Positions 59,607 to 64,000 of a stretch of 64,000 nt of DNA are shown here, piece by piece; position 1 is the stretch's first letter, and each line of letters starts with the position of its first letter. The notes beneath the pieces were generated by a model, which made no database searches, was not told the origin of the DNA, and worked only from the letters and a program-made list of their open reading frames with translations. The DNA is taken from assembly GCA_025363295.1 (NCBI GenBank), contig JANYEC010000047.1, positions 62,001 through 126,000 of the forward strand, in the 5' to 3' direction. A program made the position numbers and the translations under genes. This DNA is from Akkermansiaceae bacterium (lineage in GTDB: Bacteria > Verrucomicrobiota > Verrucomicrobiia > Verrucomicrobiales > Akkermansiaceae).

Positions 59607-61379
59607 TTACCGCTTCGGCAGCTCTCCCGATGGCGGTGATTTCACGAATTTCTCGTCCGTTAGAGTCTTGAGAAATGCTACCAAGGCAGATTTATCAGAC
59701 GCACTCAGATTAAGCCCGGCGACTGGATGCTTCGCGAGGTTCGGGTCCAGCGTCGGGCTTTGCGCGATAGGATTGCTGTAGTGGTCGATGACTTCCTCCA
59801 AGGTAGAGAAGCGCCCGTCGTGCATGTAGGGAGCTGTGAGAGCGACGTTTCGCAGGCTGGGCGTCGCAAATTTTCCCATGTCCGATGCCAACCCGGTCAC
59901 CTTGACTCGGCCCGGGTCATTGGCGAGGGTGATCCCATTGTTGTGAAATTGTTGATCGCCGAAAAGCGCGCCACCGTGACAATGAAAACAATCCGCACCA
60001 AAATTGCCGGTGCGGGGCTCATATTCCGACATAAAAAGCTCAAATCCCCGCTGCTCCTCCGCAGTCAAGCTTCCTTGACCTTGAAAGGCCCTATCAAATT
60101 TCGAATCAAACGAGGTGAGCGTGAGAAGATATTGCTCCAGCGCGAGGCCAATCTTTTCTCCGCTCACCTCGGGAGAACCAAATGCTGCGGCGAAGTGAGC
60201 GGGATAGTCCATCTTTTCTGCTAATTTCGCGGTCACACGCTCCAGCGTTTCGTCCATCTCAGTGTGATCCTGAATCGGCATCAGTGCCTGTGCCCGCAGC
60301 GATGGCGCACGACCGTCCCAGAAAAAGCGATTTTTCCACGCTAGATTCTGCAGCGGCATCGAATTGCGGCTGCCGATCTGGCCACGCACGCCCACACTGA
60401 AACGCCGTGCATCATTGAAGGCCCCATCCGGCGTGTGGCATGAGGCACAGGAAAGAGTGCCATCGCGCGACAATGCAGTTTCTGAGAAAAGTTGCTTACC
60501 AAGTGCAACCCTCTCCTCGATCAGTGGATTGTCGCGCGGTAGATCAGGGATCGGGAAACTACGGCTCATGATAAAGCGATAGGGCGTGTATTTCTCCGGC
60601 AAATACGGCGGCTTCAATGGCGAAGGCCTACTGATCGATGGCTTCGCAGAGAGCACCTGCCGCACCCGAAAGGCTGCGGGCATGTTCGCCAGTAGCCCCC
60701 TGAGAATCGGATCGCCCTCACGTGAGTGGGTCGCCGTGCCGTCTTTCAAAAACGACAGAGGATGCGGCGCGTTGAGCAAAGTGGCGATGTCGAAATCGAG
60801 CTGCATCGCGCAGTCGTTCGTCAGATCTAAATCCGCTAACAGGCTGACTCGCGTGCGGTTCGGATCACGAGCGAAATGATAGGCATAGCCGCTTGTTCCA
60901 TCGGTGCTGGTGCGGAAATGTCCCTCCAGCGCGAGGAAAATATAGCCGCCCTGCCAACTCCAATGCAGCCCATCCAGATTCGCATTGAGCGCGTGATCCG
61001 CCGGAAATTTCGACGGGTCGGCAGCATTTGCTTCAGCGTCCGGTCCGACGTGGAATCGAATACTGCGATAAACGCCCACGGGCACTTCATCGAAGCGGAT
61101 CACCGTTCGCCGCGCCTCGGCATCCAGCCAAGCGTATTGTTTTGGAAACTCCACCCATGTCCCATCCGGTCGCTCTAAAGCAAATCCACTCAACAGATAA
61201 CTCAACCTCGTGACGGAAAACGTCTCACCCGCTACATTCTGATAGCGTAACGAATCCAAAAACAACGGATCCCCTTTGAATGTCGGATTGATCGAAATCT
61301 CAAGCGTCGCCCCGAATCCGGCAGTGCCGGCCACAAGCAGTGCGATCATTCCCGAGAAATAAGTCCAAAGCCCACACAT
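59607..61379 (-). CDS. Fused MbnP-like and MbnH-like (di-haem peroxidase) copper protein
   Basis: 590 aa from ATG 61379. Signal peptide ends near residue 23. Residues 24-240 match the MbnP family: SVTRLSYLLSGFALERPDGT, GVYRSIRFHVGPD, and the hallmark Trp stretch GLHWSWQGGYIFLALEGHFR (Trp140, Trp142). After a Pro-rich linker (250-265), residues 275-580 form a MauG/MbnH-type di-haem peroxidase with haem sites CASCH (311-315) and CFHCH (464-468), PLQNLAWKNRFFWDGRA and TPSLRNVALTAPYMHDGRF. MbnH is known to oxidise a Trp of separate MbnP to kynurenine for copper binding. Here enzyme and substrate lie in one chain, so self-modification is plausible. No methanobactin genes are visible. Confidence 0.88.
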   Translation of the reverse strand: MCGLWTYFSGMIALLVAGTAGFGATLEISINPTFKGDPLFLDSLRYQNVAGETFSVTRLSYLLSGFALERPDGTWVEFPKQYAWLDAEARRTVIRFDEVPVGVYRSIRFHVGPDAEANAADPSKFPADHALNANLDGLHWSWQGGYIFLALEGHFRTSTDGTSGYAYHFARDPNRTRVSLLADLDLTNDCAMQLDFDIATLLNAPHPLSFLKDGTATHSREGDPILRGLLANMPAAFRVRQVLSAKPSISRPSPLKPPYLPEKYTPYRFIMSRSFPIPDLPRDNPLIEERVALGKQLFSETALSRDGTLSCASCHTPDGAFNDARRFSVGVRGQIGSRNSMPLQNLAWKNRFFWDGRAPSLRAQALMPIQDHTEMDETLERVTAKLAEKMDYPAHFAAAFGSPEVSGEKIGLALEQYLLTLTSFDSKFDRAFQGQGSLTAEEQRGFELFMSEYEPRTGNFGADCFHCHGGALFGDQQFHNNGITLANDPGRVKVTGLASDMGKFATPSLRNVALTAPYMHDGRFSTLEEVIDHYSNPIAQSPTLDPNLAKHPVAGLNLSASDKSALVAFLKTLTDEKFVKSPPSGELPKR

Positions 61380-61485
61380 TTTGATGAGTCACTGGATCAA
61401 AGACTGACCCAAGATCCAGTGGAATCGCAAACAACCGCAAAGAAGACAGTCACCGGCAATCATAGAGACGCCGCTACAAGGGGTG

Positions 61486-63252
61486 TTAGGCTAACTGCGT
61501 TTCCACGAGAAAACGATAGGTCCCATTGTGATCGATGAGCTCCTCATGCGTGCCACTCTCCACGATTTTCCCTTGATTGAAAACGAGGATGGAATCGGCG
61601 TGGCGGACGGTGGAAAGGCGATGCGCGATGACTAGGCTGGTCCGACCTTTCATCAGGCGTTCCAAGGCTTCGTTGACGAGGCGTTCACTCTCAGAATCGA
61701 GGGCGGAAGTCGCTTCATCTAGCAGGAGTATGCGAGGATCTGCTAGAATCGCACGGGCGATGGCGATGCGTTGGCGTTGGCCACCGGAAAGCTTGGTCCC
61801 GCGTGGGCCGACGAGGGTCCCGAAGCCTTCGGGCAAGGCCGAAATATATTCGTAAGCGTTTGCCTGCTTCGCGGCCGCTTCGATTTCCTCAAGCGATGCG
61901 CCGGGCTTTCCATACTCGATATTCTCACGAATGCTCCCGCCAAAAAGCAGAACCTCCTGAGGCACGATGGCAATCTGCGAGCGAAGCGCGGCGAGGGAGA
62001 GGCTGGAGGCAGGACGGTTGTCAAAAAGGACTTGGCCCTTTTCCGGCACATTAAAGCCGAGGATCAGCGAAAAAACGGAGGATTTCCCCGCACCCGACGG
62101 GCCCACGAGGGCGACGCGCTGACCGGGGCGGACGAAAAAATTCAAGTCGGAGAGGACTTGGACATCAGGCCGCGAGGGATAACGGAATGATAGGTGTTCG
62201 AAGGCGAGGTAACCCGTTAGTTTTGCATCCGGATCACCATCGGTGCGCTCAGGAGGAGTATCTAGCAGTTCGCGCAGCCGCTCAGTGGCTCCGGCGGTGG
62301 CTTGGAACTGCGAGATGATTTCCGGAAACGAGCCGAGCGACGCGCCAACAAAAATGGAAAAGAGGATGAAGGAAACAAAATTAGTGCCGTTGATTTCGCC
62401 ATGGGCCAGCATGCGAGCGCCGGACCAAGCGACAAAGGCGATGGTGCCAAAAAGCGCGAAGATGATAAATGATAGAAACGCGGCGCGGTGTTTTGCGCCC
62501 CGCATGGTGACGCCAAAAAATGCCTGCAACGAGCGATCATAGCGGGCTTCCTCGAAGGGCTCGTTGGTATAAGATTTTACATCGGCGATGCCTTGCACGG
62601 TTTCCTCAATCACGGTTCCAGCCTCTGCGAGCGAGTCTTGAGCGGACTTGGAAAACCCTCGGACTTTTCTGCCGAAAAAAGCGATGGCAAGCACGACGAA
62701 CGGCACGCTACCCAGCATGATGAGCGATAATTTCCACGAAGCAACGAAGATGAAAACCAACCCGCCAATAAGGATGACTGTCTGTCTAACTGCCTGCGGG
62801 ACGGTATTGAGAAGCGTATCGCGGACGACGCCAAGATCAGCGGAAACCCGGTTGCTGAGGGCGCCGGAACGTTGCTCCTGAAAATACGGCACCGGCAGGC
62901 GGATGAGGTGAGCGAACAAATCGCGGCGCAACCGATTTAGCGCGGACTCACCGGATCGAATAAAACCTTGGACGCGAAAAAACGCAATGGCCGCTTGGAG
63001 AGCAAGCGCGGCGACGAGTTCCAACACCACTCGGTTAGATTTCGCGAGGACCTGTGCCGGATTGACCCCAGATTTAAGCGCGTCAGTTGGGTTTCCTATC
63101 AGCTCTTTGAGAAACCACGGAAAAGCCAACGAAAGCATCGCGGTGAAGAACAGGGCCGCCAACGATGGAATGAAAATGGCCTTTTCCTGCATGAGATAGC
63201 CGAGCACCCATCGGTGGGAGGAAATCGGCTTCTTCTTTTTCGGCTCGGACAT
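61486..63252 (-). CDS. ABC exporter, ATP-binding and permease half-transporter (MsbA-like)
   Basis: 588 aa from ATG 63252. Six-helix membrane domain (about 25-310) followed by an ATPase domain. Walker A GPSGAGKSS, Q-loop IVPQEVLLFGGS, signature LSGGQRQRIAIARAIL, Walker B RILLLDEATSALDSE, and switch His in VIAHRLSTVRHADSI. It should work as a homodimer moving a lipid or other hydrophobic substrate outward; MsbA-like by layout, but the substrate is open. Divergent from rsmA with 122 bases between. Confidence 0.92.
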   Translation of the reverse strand: MSEPKKKKPISSHRWVLGYLMQEKAIFIPSLAALFFTAMLSLAFPWFLKELIGNPTDALKSGVNPAQVLAKSNRVVLELVAALALQAAIAFFRVQGFIRSGESALNRLRRDLFAHLIRLPVPYFQEQRSGALSNRVSADLGVVRDTLLNTVPQAVRQTVILIGGLVFIFVASWKLSLIMLGSVPFVVLAIAFFGRKVRGFSKSAQDSLAEAGTVIEETVQGIADVKSYTNEPFEEARYDRSLQAFFGVTMRGAKHRAAFLSFIIFALFGTIAFVAWSGARMLAHGEINGTNFVSFILFSIFVGASLGSFPEIISQFQATAGATERLRELLDTPPERTDGDPDAKLTGYLAFEHLSFRYPSRPDVQVLSDLNFFVRPGQRVALVGPSGAGKSSVFSLILGFNVPEKGQVLFDNRPASSLSLAALRSQIAIVPQEVLLFGGSIRENIEYGKPGASLEEIEAAAKQANAYEYISALPEGFGTLVGPRGTKLSGGQRQRIAIARAILADPRILLLDEATSALDSESERLVNEALERLMKGRTSLVIAHRLSTVRHADSILVFNQGKIVESGTHEELIDHNGTYRFLVETQLA

Positions 63253-63374
63253 GCGCGGATGGGAAACGATGGAGTGGGTTGCGTCAATGATTGGGATTAA
63301 TCGAAATGCGGAGAACGCTGAGTTTCGCTTCCCTTCATCCTAGGAGTTGCGCCCTGCGCCGGGATGCGTCATGG

Positions 63375-64000
63375 ATGGCGGCCATGACGGGTAAGGAAAT
63401 TCGGGAGGTGCTGGATCAGGCACGAGTGCTGCCTAGCAAACAACTGGGACAAAATTTTCTCATCGATCCTAACATGGCGCGCTGGATCGTGGCGCAATTA
63501 GAAATTTCCGAGGATGACGCGGTGTGCGAAGTGGGGCCTGGCACCGGTGCGCTGAGCGTGCACTTGGTGGGGAAAGTGCGACGCCTAATTCTCATCGAGT
63601 TCGATGGCCGGCTGGCGGGTGCCCTGCGGGAGCGTTTCAAGGACGATCCAAGCGTGGAAGTGCACCATGCAGATGGCGCGAAATTCGATGGCCGGACGCT
63701 TTTCAAATACCGAAAACTCAAATTCTTAGGAAACCTGCCTTACTCGTGCGGCGGTGCGATCATGAAAAATTTACTGAGCCGCCCGCATCCTTTCGAGCGG
63801 GCGGTGATCATGTTACAAAAGGAAGTCATCACGCGCCTCGCCGCGCAACCGGGGACGAAAGATTATGGCATTCTCTCACTGCGGACGCAGGCGAATTGGG
63901 AGGTCGAGCCGCTTCGAACCGTGCCGCCCGAGGCGTTCTATCCACGGCCGACGATCGATTCTGCGGTGGCGGTGCTGCGGCCGAGAACCTCGGGATTGCC
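63375..64000 (+). CDS. rsmA: 16S rRNA (adenine(1518)-N(6)/adenine(1519)-N(6))-dimethyltransferase, partial
   Basis: The window ends inside the gene; at least 208 residues are present from ATG 63375 (or ATG 63384, MTGKEIREVLDQARVLPSKQ). KsgA dimethylates two adenines in helix 45 during 30S maturation. LGQNFLIDPNMARWIVAQL is the family entry motif, the SAM-binding loop is CEVGPGTGALSVHL, and NLPYSCGGAIMKNLL is the catalytic NLPY. The last visible segment, EAFYPRPTIDSAVAVLRPR, is also typical. C-terminal domain cut by the window edge. Confidence 0.93.
   Translation, partial: MAAMTGKEIREVLDQARVLPSKQLGQNFLIDPNMARWIVAQLEISEDDAVCEVGPGTGALSVHLVGKVRRLILIEFDGRLAGALRERFKDDPSVEVHHADGAKFDGRTLFKYRKLKFLGNLPYSCGGAIMKNLLSRPHPFERAVIMLQKEVITRLAAQPGTKDYGILSLRTQANWEVEPLRTVPPEAFYPRPTIDSAVAVLRPRTSGL

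Overview
The window reads as a chromosomal segment of a Gram-negative bacterium, most likely a member of the Verrucomicrobiota. The placement is an inference: moderately GC-rich coding sequence, outer-membrane proteins (TolC-type channel, a barrel porin, lipoproteins), few Shine-Dalgarno sequences, type III pantothenate kinase, OpcA, and short tandem intergenic repeats. I found no rRNA, tRNA, CRISPR array or intact transposon.

Layout. 1-5.3 kb: two glycosyltransferases (the first cut by the window edge), a TPR protein, yicC and mnmA. 5.3-16.5 kb, mainly minus strand: plsC, cmk, aroA and tyrA, a small lipoprotein, a lone infA-like gene on the plus strand, mnmE with a zinc-ribbon membrane protein, hisC, an FGGY sugar kinase and a TorF-like porin. 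16.7-22.4 kb, plus strand: amtB behind a near-perfect sigma-54 promoter, coaX, a ROK kinase, and a single reading frame that joins ribose-5-phosphate isomerase B to serine hydroxymethyltransferase. 22.4-31.7 kb: a metal-handling accessory region (NicO exporter with an InrS/RcnR-type sensor, hisD, haem protein, multicopper oxidase, TolC channel, TRASH-like protein and a CnrYXH-like ECF sigma module). It ends in a broken IS200-like transposase and a second, diverged copy of the last 43 codons of glyA. 31.8-41 kb: NlpC/P60 hydrolase, CopA copper ATPase, zwf-opcA, a PHP phosphatase, an ADP-ribosylglycohydrolase-like protein and ilvC. 41-59.3 kb, minus strand: a joined str-S10-spc ribosomal cluster (rpsL to rplO), then secY-adk-map, fabF and a thioesterase. 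59.6-64 kb: a fused MbnP/MbnH-like copper protein, an ABC exporter and the start of rsmA.

How the genes work together. The ribosomal cluster lacks rpsN, rpmD and tuf at their usual places and has no infA/rpmJ/rpsM/rpsK tail after map; an infA-like gene lies about 36 kb away. A secreted coiled-coil protein sits between rpsS and rplV. Copper and nickel handling recurs across the window (NicO exporter and sensor, multicopper oxidase, CopA, MbnP/MbnH), which suggests frequent metal exposure.

The most striking non-genic signal is a set of six 7-bp-period repeat arrays. Each ends 2-11 bases upstream of a start codon: yicC, mnmA, rplO, rplN, rpsS and rplC. The other leading observations are the RpiB-GlyA fusion, the MbnP-MbnH fusion, the glyA 3'-end remnant that bounds the metal region, and a matching promoter-like element in front of the two ECF-linked operons.
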